DNA of 64,000 bases from Palsa-1150 sp036490515 (GTDB lineage Bacteria; Myxococcota_A; Polyangia; Polyangiales; Polyangiaceae). Numbering within the stretch: the stretch's first letter is position 1; the number at the start of each line of letters is the position of its first letter. The stretch is from positions 222,575 through 286,574 of the forward strand of contig DASXDU010000033.1 of NCBI GenBank assembly GCA_036490515.1, written 5' to 3'. The notes under the pieces were generated by a model. It did not search any database. It worked only from the letters and a program-made list of their open reading frames with translations, and was not told where the DNA came from. Shown here piece after piece: positions 11,042-18,484 of this stretch. Made by a program: the position numbers and the translations under genes.

Positions 11042-11533
11042 TTGTCGACCGTGCCGACTCTCCGCCTCCTTCGCCTCGCCATCCTGGTCCTCGGCCTTTG
11101 CGCCGCCGCGTGCTCCAAGGTCTACATCCCGAACACCGACGTCGAGGACACGAAGGTCAACCGCGACGTGGTCCTCTTCTGCGAGCAGTACCGCCATGCG
11201 CTCGAGGACAAGAACGTCGGCAAGATCCTCGGGATGATGAGCTCCGACTACTTCGAGGACGGCGGCAACACGAAGAACGAGGACGACGCGGACTTCGACA
11301 AGATCCGCGAGTTCCTGACAGGCGACTTCCTGCGCACGTCGGGCATCCGCTACGAGATCCGCTACCGCAAGATCACGTTCACGGAGACGAATCACATCCT
11401 CGTCGACTACACGTACAACTGCGCGTGGAAGCTGCCGGGCGTGAAGCAGGACGAGTGGCACCACAAGGTCGCCGACAACCGGCTCGAGCTCGTCCGCGAG
11501 GGTGAGACCTTCAAGATCTCGCGCGGCATGTAG
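11042..11533 (+). CDS. Small lipoprotein, possible NTF2-like fold
   Basis: 163 residues starting at TTG 11042 (GTG 11051 is an alternative; an AAGG stretch lies upstream). The signal 'AILVLGLCAAACSKVY' gives a lipid-modified cysteine at about residue 25. The mature part is charged and mixed helix/strand: a helix containing 'FCEQYRHALEDKNVGKILGMMS', then strands ending in a short conserved-looking tail. This order (helices, then a curved sheet of strands) suggests an NTF2/SnoaL-type cone fold, but no active-site residues can be named. Followed by the phosphoesterase gene; no functional link is evident. Confidence 0.7.
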   Translation: MSTVPTLRLLRLAILVLGLCAAACSKVYIPNTDVEDTKVNRDVVLFCEQYRHALEDKNVGKILGMMSSDYFEDGGNTKNEDDADFDKIREFLTGDFLRTSGIRYEIRYRKITFTETNHILVDYTYNCAWKLPGVKQDEWHHKVADNRLELVREGETFKISRGM

Positions 11534-11611
11534 CGGTCGCGCTCGGGTGCCCCGTGTGGCGTGGGCCGCGCGGCAGGGCGGCCCGCGGGGTCATGCTACG
11601 ACGGGTGCCGA

Positions 11612-12805
11612 GTGGCCTTCACCATCGCCCACGTCTCCGATCTCCACGTCTCGGCCTTCGGCGACACGCTGCACGACCGCGCCAAGCTGGTGAAGCGCAC
11701 GGTGCACGCGGTCGACGTCGGCGCCGAGCGCTTCGACGAGTGCTGGGCCGAGGGAGGCTGGCGCGTGCTGCGCGAGCGCGGGAAGAAGAGGGGCGAGGTC
11801 GTGCTGGTCGACCCGGACCACTACGGGCACCCCATCCCGAGCGCGCGCGACGCAGGCGGGCTGCTCGACCCGGTCGAGCGTGCCGCCGCCAAGGCGTGCC
11901 GTCTGGAGGCCCGCCGCGCGCTGACCCTCGCCGAGGCGCCTCCGAGCGAGGGCGCGCTCGCGCAGATGCTCGAGGTGACGCCGCACAACACGAACCTGCG
12001 GCTGCTGCGGGCGGCGCGCGCCGTCCACGAGCAGAACGTCGACGCCGTCATCGTGACGGGCGACTGCACCGACGACGGGCAGGGCTGGGAGATCGTCGAG
12101 TCGGCCTTCGGCCGCTGGCGCCGCGACGGCCGGTGCTTCCTCATCCCGGGCAACCACGACCTCTTCCTCTTCCCCGTGGCGAGCAGCGCACGCCCCCGCC
12201 CCACGCACGAGTCCAAGCGTGCCCGCTGGCGCGAGGTGGCGGCGCACGCGGGGCTCACCATCGAGCCGTGCGGCGCGTGGAAGCGCGCTCTCCCCGAGGC
12301 GGACGCCATCCTCGTGGGGCTCGACTCGTGCTCGCGCAAGCAGCGCGCCTTCTTCCGGCAGAACGGCGCCATCGGTCCCGAGCAGCTGGCGTGGCTGCAC
12401 GAGCTCGCGAAGACGCCCGCGTGGAAGGACGCCCGTCACCGGATCGTCCTCTTCCACCACCACGTCGTGCCGTTGCCGGTCGGCGTCGGCAAGCGCGCGC
12501 CGACCGAGATCGGGATGCGCCTCGACGACGGGCGGACGTTCGCCGACACGCTCGCCGAGATCGGCGCGACGCTCGTCATGCACGGGCACCGGCACGTGAG
12601 CGAACGGCGTCACCCTGCGGGGTACGACTTCGAGCTGCTAGCCGCGCCGTCGCTCACGCTGGGCTGCAAGAGCGGGGACGCGCCGTCGTTCTGGCGGGTG
12701 GAGCTCGACAACCGCGTGCACGCGGAGCGGGTCAGGATCCCCGTCGAGGCGGTGGAGCAGGAGAACGACCCGGGGACGGACCCACCGCCACCGCCCGAGG
12801 GATAG
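11612..12805 (+). CDS. Metallophosphoesterase
   Basis: 397 residues from GTG 11612. The calcineurin-like motifs occur in order: 'HVSDLHVSAFGD' (about 8-15), 'VIVTGDCTDDGQG' (about 145-158), 'IPGNHDLFLF' (about 188), 'VLFHHHVVPL' (about 285) and 'VMHGHRHVSER' (about 325). These supply the two-metal site for phosphomonoester or phosphodiester cleavage. An extra segment of about 120 residues between the first and second motifs is larger than in simple family members. The protein has no signal peptide and is probably cytoplasmic. The substrate cannot be named. The gene ends just before the hexanucleotide array. Confidence 0.88.
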   Translation: MAFTIAHVSDLHVSAFGDTLHDRAKLVKRTVHAVDVGAERFDECWAEGGWRVLRERGKKRGEVVLVDPDHYGHPIPSARDAGGLLDPVERAAAKACRLEARRALTLAEAPPSEGALAQMLEVTPHNTNLRLLRAARAVHEQNVDAVIVTGDCTDDGQGWEIVESAFGRWRRDGRCFLIPGNHDLFLFPVASSARPRPTHESKRARWREVAAHAGLTIEPCGAWKRALPEADAILVGLDSCSRKQRAFFRQNGAIGPEQLAWLHELAKTPAWKDARHRIVLFHHHVVPLPVGVGKRAPTEIGMRLDDGRTFADTLAEIGATLVMHGHRHVSERRHPAGYDFELLAAPSLTLGCKSGDAPSFWRVELDNRVHAERVRIPVEAVEQENDPGTDPPPPPEG

Positions 12806-12812
12806 GGACCTC

Positions 12813-12964
<152 letters not shown>

Positions 12965-13167
12965 TGTGTCCATGTGCTTGAACGCACGAGAACAGGCAAG
13001 GGGCTTCTCGCTCGGGGTTTTCGAGTGTGGCGCCGTGCTCGGGCAGTTCAAGGACGCGCGCAGGAGCGCGCGCCGCGGACAGGAGTCCGCGGTGCTGCGC
13101 ATCCTTGAGCTGCCCTGCGCGCGGCGCCGACGGGGGCGAGCCCCTCGGGGGCGAAAGGACAGACGCC
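12965..13167 (+). ncRNA. Structured leader RNA candidate, copy A
   Basis: About 200 bases upstream of a four-helix-bundle gene, homologous to the stretches at 63575-63820 and, reversed, at 14046-14230. The core (13029-13128) can fold with outer helix GGCGCCG (13029-13035) to CGGCGCC (13122-13128), inner helix TCAAGGA (13048-13054) to TCCTTGA (13102-13108), and a hairpin CCGCGGAC-AGGA-GTCCGCGG (13073-13092). GCGCGCAGG (13056-13064) inside the inner helix can pair with CCTGCGCGC (13114-13122) outside it, which would be a pseudoknot. All helices recur at the same places in the other copies with different bases. Transcription is not proven; a DNA element with the same symmetry is possible. Confidence 0.7.
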
Positions 13168-13485
13168 ATGCTCAGGATTTACGAGGTCATTCTCGATGTG
13201 CTCCGGGAGTTGCGGCCGTTCGTTGCGGCGATCGAGGTCCATGACCGAGACCTCGCCAGGCAGCTGCGGCGGGCGGCGACGAGCGTCGCTCTCAACTGCA
13301 GCGAAGGAAGCGGCTCGAGTGGGGGCACGCGGCGGGAGCGTTACCGGAACGCGCTCGGGTCGGCGCGGGAGACGGGAGCCTGCCTCGATGCGGCGGTCGC
13401 GCTGGGGTACGTGCAGCGGCTCGACGCGTCGCTGCTGGATAAGCTCGACCACGTGCGTGCGGTGCTCGTGAAGATCGTTCGGTGA
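13168..13485 (+). CDS. Four-helix-bundle protein (S23/Avd-like), copy A
   Basis: 105 residues, all helical. The family pattern is clear: an N-terminal helix with leucines ('VILDVLRELRPFVAAIE'), 'DLARQLRRAATSVALNCSEG', a Gly/Ser turn ('SGSSGG'), 'RYRNALGSARE', then 'ALDAAVALGY' type helix ending before a final short helix. This is the family named 23S rRNA intervening-sequence protein or four-helix bundle protein, related to Avd of diversity-generating retroelements; those proteins form a basic pentameric barrel that binds nucleic acid. Here there is no rRNA and no reverse transcriptase nearby. An AAAGGA site lies 9 bases before ATG 13168. It is 55/60 identical over its first 60 residues to copy B at 63.8 kb. 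Confidence 0.9.
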   Translation: MLRIYEVILDVLRELRPFVAAIEVHDRDLARQLRRAATSVALNCSEGSGSSGGTRRERYRNALGSARETGACLDAAVALGYVQRLDASLLDKLDHVRAVLVKIVR

Positions 13486-13503
13486 GGCGTTGACGGCGTG
13501 GAG

Positions 13504-13697
<194 letters not shown>

Positions 13698-13727
13698 GAC
13701 GTGCGACGCGGGCGAGGCAAGCACCCT

Positions 13728-14045
13728 TCAGGCAGCGACCCGCACCAGCGTGCCGATGACGCGGTTCATCAGCGAGGGCAGGTCACGCGGCAGCGCCGCG
13801 ACGTACCCCGCCGCCTGCGCCACCCGCAAGCACGCCCACGTCTCCCGCGCCGAACCGAGCGCCGTGCGATAGCGCTGCAGCCGCACGCCTCCGTACGAGC
13901 CGCTTCCCTCGGCAACGTTGAGCACCACCGAGCCGGCCGCGCGCCGCAGCTGCGAGGCCAGCTCCCGGTCGCGCTTCTCGATCGCACCAACCACCGGCCG
14001 CATGACCACGATCGCGTCGAGCATCACATCGTGAATTCTCAGCAT
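13728..14045 (-). CDS. Four-helix-bundle protein (S23/Avd-like), copy C
   Basis: 105 residues, exactly the length of copy A and in the opposite orientation. It keeps 'MLRI', the central 'LRRAAGSVVLNVAEGSGSYGG' pattern (here read in two parts: LRRAAGSVVLNV and AEGSGSYGG), 'RYRTALGSARETWACL' and a C-terminal helix. It is clearly more diverged than A is from B: the first helix has 'AIVVMRPVVGAIEKRD' instead of 'VLRELRPFVAAIEVHD'. GGAG precedes ATG 14045 by about 8 bases. Its own leader lies immediately upstream (14046-14230). An inactive paralogue is unlikely, because the frame is intact and the helix pattern kept. Confidence 0.88.
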   Translation of the reverse strand: MLRIHDVMLDAIVVMRPVVGAIEKRDRELASQLRRAAGSVVLNVAEGSGSYGGVRLQRYRTALGSARETWACLRVAQAAGYVAALPRDLPSLMNRVIGTLVRVAA

Positions 14046-14230
14046 GTCGCATCTCCGTGCTCGCCCCGCGCCCCGTGCGCGAAGCGGATGCGCCCCCCCG
14101 CCATGGCGCGCAGCACGTGTCCAGGACCCGCAGGGCCGCTCCTGCGGCGCGCGCTTCCTGCGCGCGTCCTGGACGCGTGCGAGCACCATGGCACCGTCAA
14201 GCATCCGACGAGCGACCCCAGTGGGGGCAA
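14046..14230 (-). ncRNA. Structured leader RNA candidate, copy C
   Basis: Read on the minus strand, this copy folds like copies A and B: outer helix GCCATGGT (14192-14185) to GCCATGGC (14107-14100), inner helix GTCCAGGAC (14174-14166) to GTCCTGGAC (14127-14119), hairpin CCGCAGG/CCTGCGG (14147-14128), and GCGCGCAGG (14165-14157) complementary to CTGCGCGC (14113-14106) for a pseudoknot. Relative to A and B, an A-U pair of the inner helix is replaced by C-G on both sides, and the outer helix has a wholly different sequence that still pairs. This is the most diverged copy and therefore the most informative. Confidence 0.68.
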
Positions 14231-14231
14231 C

Positions 14232-14347
14232 CACGCCCACGCCCACGCCCACGCCCACGCCCGCGCCCGCGCCCACGCTCACGCCCGCGCTCACGCTCGC
14301 CCCCGCGCTCACGCCCGCGCTCACGCTCGCCCCCGCGTCCGCGCTCC
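14232..14347 (+). repeat. GC hexanucleotide array 3 (CCCACG/CTCACG/CCCGCG)
   Basis: Less regular than arrays 1 and 2: CCCACG units first, then a longer unit of about 24 bases in which CTCACG, CCCGCG and CTCGCC alternate, repeated at 14280-14340. It lies at the 5' side of the leader of copy C, mirroring array 1 at the 5' side of copy A. It stops 16 bases before the lipoprotein stop codon at 14364. Confidence 0.85.
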
Positions 14348-14363
14348 CTCCTACTTCCCCGCC

Positions 14364-14819
14364 TTACTCCCCGCCCTCTCCGTCCGTTCCATCCCCCGCA
14401 TCGCTCGCGTCCGTCGCGTCTCCCCCGTCTCCCCCGTCTCCGGCATCATCCTCGTCCGCGGGGGGTATCAGCCACACGCAGCTGGCGTTCGACCACGGGG
14501 TCGCCACGACCGAGCAGTCGCCGCTGGTGATCGCGTCGACGCACTGGTTCACGTCGCTCGTGGACGGGTTCGAGCCGATGGACAGGCCGTGCGCGCACGC
14601 CGTGTCGTAGTACCGATTGCAGGCGTCGACCGCGCTCCCGGAGGTGTACCAGATGGGCGGTGACACCGTGACGTTGGGGCAGCTCGGGATCTGGCCGCAC
14701 CGCGCGTGCTCGATGGTCTTGCAGGCGTCGACGCCCTGGGCGCTCGAACCGCACGCGACCACGGCGGCGAACGCCAGGGTGCACGAGCCCAGCACGACGA
14801 GGACCGGGCGGCGGCGCAT
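14364..14819 (-). CDS. Cysteine-rich lipoprotein, unknown function
   Basis: 151 residues. Signal and lipobox 'LAFAAVVACGSS' (cysteine at residue 23). The mature part has about eight cysteines in a spaced pattern ('DACKTIEHARCGQIPSC', 'DACNRYYDTACAHG', 'QCVDAI', 'GDCSVV', 'ASCVW'), probably disulfide-bonded, followed by an acidic Gly/Asp tail ('DDAGDGGDGGDATDASDAGD'). No family was recognised. Such small disulfide-rich lipoproteins with low-complexity acidic tails are frequent in myxobacteria. Divergent from the nucleotidyltransferase gene, with about 57 bases between starts. Confidence 0.75.
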   Translation of the reverse strand: MRRRPVLVVLGSCTLAFAAVVACGSSAQGVDACKTIEHARCGQIPSCPNVTVSPPIWYTSGSAVDACNRYYDTACAHGLSIGSNPSTSDVNQCVDAITSGDCSVVATPWSNASCVWLIPPADEDDAGDGGDGGDATDASDAGDGTDGEGGE

Positions 14820-14876
14820 GGGGGAAGGCTCTACTACGCGGCCCGGGCGCCGGCCAAGTTGGTTAGCCTCCCGGTC

Positions 14877-15725
14877 GTGCTCCCCGCGATGGTGCTCGCC
14901 GCCGGCCTCGGTACGCGCCTGCGTCCGCTGACCGACCTCCGCGCCAAGCCGCTCGTCCCGGTGGGGGACCGCCCGGCTCTGGCCCACGTGCTCGAGGCAC
15001 TCCGTGCCGCCGGTGTCCCGCGCGCCGTCGTGAACGCCCACCACCACGCCGCTCAGCTCGAGGAGTTCGCCCGCGACCAGCGCGACCTCTCCGTCTCCGT
15101 CGAGCGAGATCTCCTCGGGACCGCGGGCGGGCTCGCGCAGGCCGCGTCGCTCCTCGGGCCCGGGGACGTCATCGTATGGAACGGCGACATCCTCGCGGAC
15201 GTCGATCTCCCGAGGCTCGTGGCCGCCCATCGCGCGGCGGCGACGCTCCTCGTGCAGCCGATGGCGCCAGGGCAGGGGAGCGTCGGGCTGGATGGCGAGG
15301 GCAAGGTCGTTCGCCTGCGGATGGAGCGCTTCGAAGAGGAGGCCCAGGGCGGCCAGTTTCTCGGCATCCACGTCCTCGGCGCACGCCTGCGCGATCGGCT
15401 TCCCGCCGCGGGCGGTCTCGTCGAGGACGTCTTCGTGCCCGCGATGGCCCGTGGCGAGACCCTCCGCGCCGTGCCGTTCCACGGCGCATGGCACGACATC
15501 GGAACCGTGACGAGTTACCTCGAGGCGAACGCCGCGTGGCTCGCGCGCCACGGCCTGCAGTCGTGGAAGGGCCCGGGGGCACGCGTCGCCGAGGGCGTGT
15601 CGCTCGATGGATCGATCGTCGGCGAGGGCGCCCGCGTCGAGGGCCGCGGAGTCGTCGTGCGCTCCGTCGTGTGGCCCGGGGCGAGCGCCGTCGCGCCCCT
15701 CGAAGGCCGCGTCGTCACTTCCTGA
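14877..15725 (+). CDS. Sugar nucleotidyltransferase
   Basis: 282 residues. N-terminal 'AMVLAAGLGTRLRPLTD' (nucleotide-binding signature) followed by 'KPLVPVGDRPALAHVLEAL' identifies an NDP-sugar pyrophosphorylase. The metal-binding 'VWNGDILADVD' motif is at about 100. The C-terminal part ends with a short left-handed-helix-like run ('GARVAEGVSLDGSIVGEGARVEG'). Such enzymes transfer a nucleotide to a sugar phosphate, for example in polysaccharide or cell-wall recycling pathways (MurU and RmlA/GlmU relatives). The sugar is not clear from sequence. The start may be GTG 14877 or ATG 14889. Its end overlaps the convergent gene by 11 bases. Confidence 0.85.
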   Translation: MLPAMVLAAGLGTRLRPLTDLRAKPLVPVGDRPALAHVLEALRAAGVPRAVVNAHHHAAQLEEFARDQRDLSVSVERDLLGTAGGLAQAASLLGPGDVIVWNGDILADVDLPRLVAAHRAAATLLVQPMAPGQGSVGLDGEGKVVRLRMERFEEEAQGGQFLGIHVLGARLRDRLPAAGGLVEDVFVPAMARGETLRAVPFHGAWHDIGTVTSYLEANAAWLARHGLQSWKGPGARVAEGVSLDGSIVGEGARVEGRGVVVRSVVWPGASAVAPLEGRVVTS

Positions 15726-16263
15726 GGAAGAACCACGCGAGCGCGGCGCCGAGGATCCCGACGAGGAGGATCCCGCCGAGGATCCCGACGACGAGCCCAG
15801 CGTTGCCTTTCTGCGGCACCATCGACGGCGTCGGCGCGGCGAGCCGTGCGAGGAGCTCCGCGGGCGGTCCGGCGAAGGCCACGCGCATCCCGCACGCCAT
15901 GAGGAACCCCTGCGCCGACTGGAGGAACGCCGCGTACTGCCCCGGATCGAGCGGCGCGCCCTGCTTGAAGCGCTCGCGGCAGATCGCGTCGACGTGGTCG
16001 AGCGTCCGGAGCTCCGCGGTCCCGTCACGCTGGTTGAGCGACCCGATGACGAGCGTCGGCATGTTCGGGTGCGGCGGCAGGAGGCGCAGGTGCTGGAGCG
16101 CCTGGACACCCCCTCCCGTCGACGGACCCTCGGGCGCCGTCATGTCCGGCGCGAACCCGTGCGGCCCGACGCGCATCCGCCCCACCGTCGCGCGAAAGCT
16201 CTCCGCCAGGTCGTTCGCCCGGACCGAGAACTGGGTCTGCAGGGCCTTCCTGGGGTTGTTCAC
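15715..16263 (-). CDS. C-tail-anchored membrane protein, unknown
   Basis: 182 residues, no N-terminal signal. A single C-terminal hydrophobic segment ('LVVGILGGILLVGILGAALAWFFLRK', about residues 155-180) would anchor it with most of the chain in the cytoplasm. The soluble part contains 'DHVDAICRERFKQGAPLDPGQYAAFL' (given in part), suggesting helices, but no recognisable domain. It lies between a convergent nucleotidyltransferase gene and the kelch-like lipoprotein gene, which is transcribed from the same strand 44 bases upstream. No function can be assigned. Confidence 0.7.
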   Translation of the reverse strand: MNNPRKALQTQFSVRANDLAESFRATVGRMRVGPHGFAPDMTAPEGPSTGGGVQALQHLRLLPPHPNMPTLVIGSLNQRDGTAELRTLDHVDAICRERFKQGAPLDPGQYAAFLQSAQGFLMACGMRVAFAGPPAELLARLAAPTPSMVPQKGNAGLVVGILGGILLVGILGAALAWFFLRK

Positions 16264-16306
16264 TCCCCGATCGTAGCGCAGGGCCGCGGGCCCACGCCAA
16301 AACGCG

Positions 16307-17689
16307 TCAGGGCGGCGCTGGAGTGAACGACTCGATCTCGTCCGCGCCGCCGTAGACGAGGATCGACGACTGCATGGGCGACACGATGGCCGACGCGTTC
16401 ATGTGCGGGACCTTCGTCGGCACCTCGGTCGCGCCGGCGCTGTTCAGCGTGAAGGTGTGCGTCAGCCCGGGCGTGGCGCCCGTCGCCGTCTCGCTGCCGA
16501 CGAGGAACGCGTCGGCGGCGTCGAACGTGAATGCAGCGCACGACGTGAGCGGGTAGGGAAGAGCCCCCCCCCAGGCGACCGGCGCGCAGTTCTGGCCGCA
16601 GGCGAGGTCGATCTCCCGGACGCCCGCGTCGGTGCCGTCGGCCAGGATGCCGCCGGCCACGAGGACGTACTGCTGCTGATCGAGCGACGTCATCCCGGCC
16701 CCCACGGATGGATCGGGCGGGTAGGGGAGCTGCGTGCCGGCCGTCTGGCTCGGCGCCACGAGCTCGACGCCCCCTGCGGTCGCGTTGCCTCCGGCGACGA
16801 CGAGCCCGCGCGCCGGCACCCACGCAGCTGACGCGCCGAGGCGCGGCGCCGAGAGCGTGATCCACGTCATGTTGCCCGTCACGTAGTTCGCGTTGCTCGT
16901 GTCGGTCGTGTCGATCTGGAGGACGGCCGCCGTGGGGCTGCCCGTCGTGCGCGTCGCCCCGACGACGAAGATGTACTGGCCGGATTGATCGTAGATGACC
17001 TGCCCGCCGTCGACGTCGGCGAAGCCGTAGCCCGCCGGCGGAGTCACCGACTCGCCGGCGTCCTGCGAGAAGTCGTAGTACTCGCCGCCGTCGGCGTTGA
17101 TGAGGAGGGCCACGGTGTCGACGATGGGCATCGCCGTGGGCGCGATGGGCAGCGTCGGGGGCGAGCCGAGCAGCGAGAATGCGCCGAAGTCGTAGACCTG
17201 CGTCGTGCTCGAGAGGCTCGGGTCCGCGCCACCGGCGACGACGAGGAAGCGTCCGCTGAGCACGCCGAGCACGGGCGACTGGCGCGCGTCGGTGGGCGGA
17301 TCGGGCAGGCGCGCGTTCTGGCCGACGCGCTGGACGAAGATGGGCAGCGTCTCGCCGTCGAGGGCGCCGTACTGGACGGGGACGGAGGCGCCGTAAATCA
17401 GCTCGTTCCCGTTCGAGTCGAGGGCCTCGACCTCGAGCGTCGCCACGGCGCTCTGATCCTGCGCGCCGAGATCGATGGTGTCGGTGGGGTAGTCCGCGCT
17501 CCCGAGCGGCGTCAGGCCGCCGTCGTCCCCGTCGACCGCCAGCACCTCGATCTTCGTCGGGACCGGCGACTGGGTGAACGTGTCGGTCTCCTCGCCGGTG
17601 ATGATCTGGACGGTGCCGTTCGCCTGCTGGTTGCACGCGAGGAGCCCGGGAAGGAACGCGGGAAAGACAAGGAAGGAGAGACGACGCAC
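16307..17689 (-). CDS. Kelch-like beta-propeller lipoprotein
   Basis: 460 residues. Lipobox 'LPGLLACNQQ' at about residue 19. An initial beta-sandwich-like region of about 110 residues ('VPTKIEVLAVDGDDG') is followed by six repeated segments of 45-55 residues, each with a glycine pair and a hydrophobic strand pattern ('GRFLVVAGGADPSL', 'GRGLVVAGGNATAGG', 'YVLVAGGILADGTDAG', 'SILVYGGADEIESF'). This is a kelch-type propeller, usually a binding surface. Exported and lipid-anchored; ligand unknown. Divergent from the nitrilase-family gene with 71 bases between starts. Confidence 0.75.
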   Translation of the reverse strand: MRRLSFLVFPAFLPGLLACNQQANGTVQIITGEETDTFTQSPVPTKIEVLAVDGDDGGLTPLGSADYPTDTIDLGAQDQSAVATLEVEALDSNGNELIYGASVPVQYGALDGETLPIFVQRVGQNARLPDPPTDARQSPVLGVLSGRFLVVAGGADPSLSSTTQVYDFGAFSLLGSPPTLPIAPTAMPIVDTVALLINADGGEYYDFSQDAGESVTPPAGYGFADVDGGQVIYDQSGQYIFVVGATRTTGSPTAAVLQIDTTDTSNANYVTGNMTWITLSAPRLGASAAWVPARGLVVAGGNATAGGVELVAPSQTAGTQLPYPPDPSVGAGMTSLDQQQYVLVAGGILADGTDAGVREIDLACGQNCAPVAWGGALPYPLTSCAAFTFDAADAFLVGSETATGATPGLTHTFTLNSAGATEVPTKVPHMNASAIVSPMQSSILVYGGADEIESFTPAPP

Positions 17690-17760
17690 GGGCGGGATCT
17701 ACCCCCATCTGGCCCCCGCCGCCAAGGACGTCCGCGCGTCCACCCGCTACCTTCCCCGCC

Positions 17761-18474
17761 GTGCACCTCCGCGTGGCCGTCCTCGAGCTTCCTGCCCGCT
17801 GGAACCAGCCATCCGCCGTCCTGGCCGACGTCGACCGCCTGCTCGCGTCCGCACCACCTCCCGACCTCGTCGTCCTCCCCGAGGCCGCGATCACCGGCTA
17901 CGTCTCGCCGGAGCGGGACTTCGACCTGACCCACTTCGCCGAGCCGCTCGACGGGCCGACGGCGCGCGCCCTGGGGAGCCTCGCGCAGGTGCACGGGTGC
18001 CACCTCGCCGGGCCCCTCGTCGAGCGGGACGGGGACCACGTCTTCAACGCGGTCGCAGTATTCGCGCCCGACGGTTCGCGCATCGCGCACTATCGCAAGC
18101 GTCACCCCTGGTACCCCGAGGCCTGGGCCACTCCCGGCGAGGCTCCGCCGCCCGTCTTCGACGTCTGCGGCTGCGCCGTGACGGTCGCGGTCTGCTTCGA
18201 CGTCCAGTTCGTGGTGGACGACGCGGCGAGCGAGCTCCGGGCGGCCGACGTCCTCCTCTTTCCGAGCGCGTGGGTCGAGCGCGACGACACGCGTCCCGCG
18301 ATGCTCCCCGCGCTGGCGCGCCGCTTCGACGTCGCCATCGTCAACGCCAACTGGGGCGTGGGTTCCCCGCGCGTGCCCGGACAGGGAGGCTCCCTCGTCG
18401 TGGGCCGGGACGGCAGGACGCTCGCGGTCGCAACAGCGCCGGGCCGACTCGACGCCTCGATCGACATCCGCTAA
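17761..18474 (+). CDS. Carbon-nitrogen hydrolase (nitrilase superfamily)
   Basis: 237 residues from GTG 17761. The catalytic triad is in place: Glu in 'VVLPEAAITGY' (about 40), Lys in 'IAHYRKRHPWY' (about 113) and Cys in 'TVAVCFDVQFV' (about 144). The enzyme should hydrolyse a non-peptide carbon-nitrogen bond (amide or nitrile). The chain is slightly short for the family (usually 260-300). It lies 10 bases before pabB in the same direction, so the pair is probably cotranscribed, but a metabolic link is not obvious. It lacks a signal peptide. Confidence 0.85.
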   Translation: MHLRVAVLELPARWNQPSAVLADVDRLLASAPPPDLVVLPEAAITGYVSPERDFDLTHFAEPLDGPTARALGSLAQVHGCHLAGPLVERDGDHVFNAVAVFAPDGSRIAHYRKRHPWYPEAWATPGEAPPPVFDVCGCAVTVAVCFDVQFVVDDAASELRAADVLLFPSAWVERDDTRPAMLPALARRFDVAIVNANWGVGSPRVPGQGGSLVVGRDGRTLAVATAPGRLDASIDIR

Positions 18475-18484
18475 CAGCCGGGCC

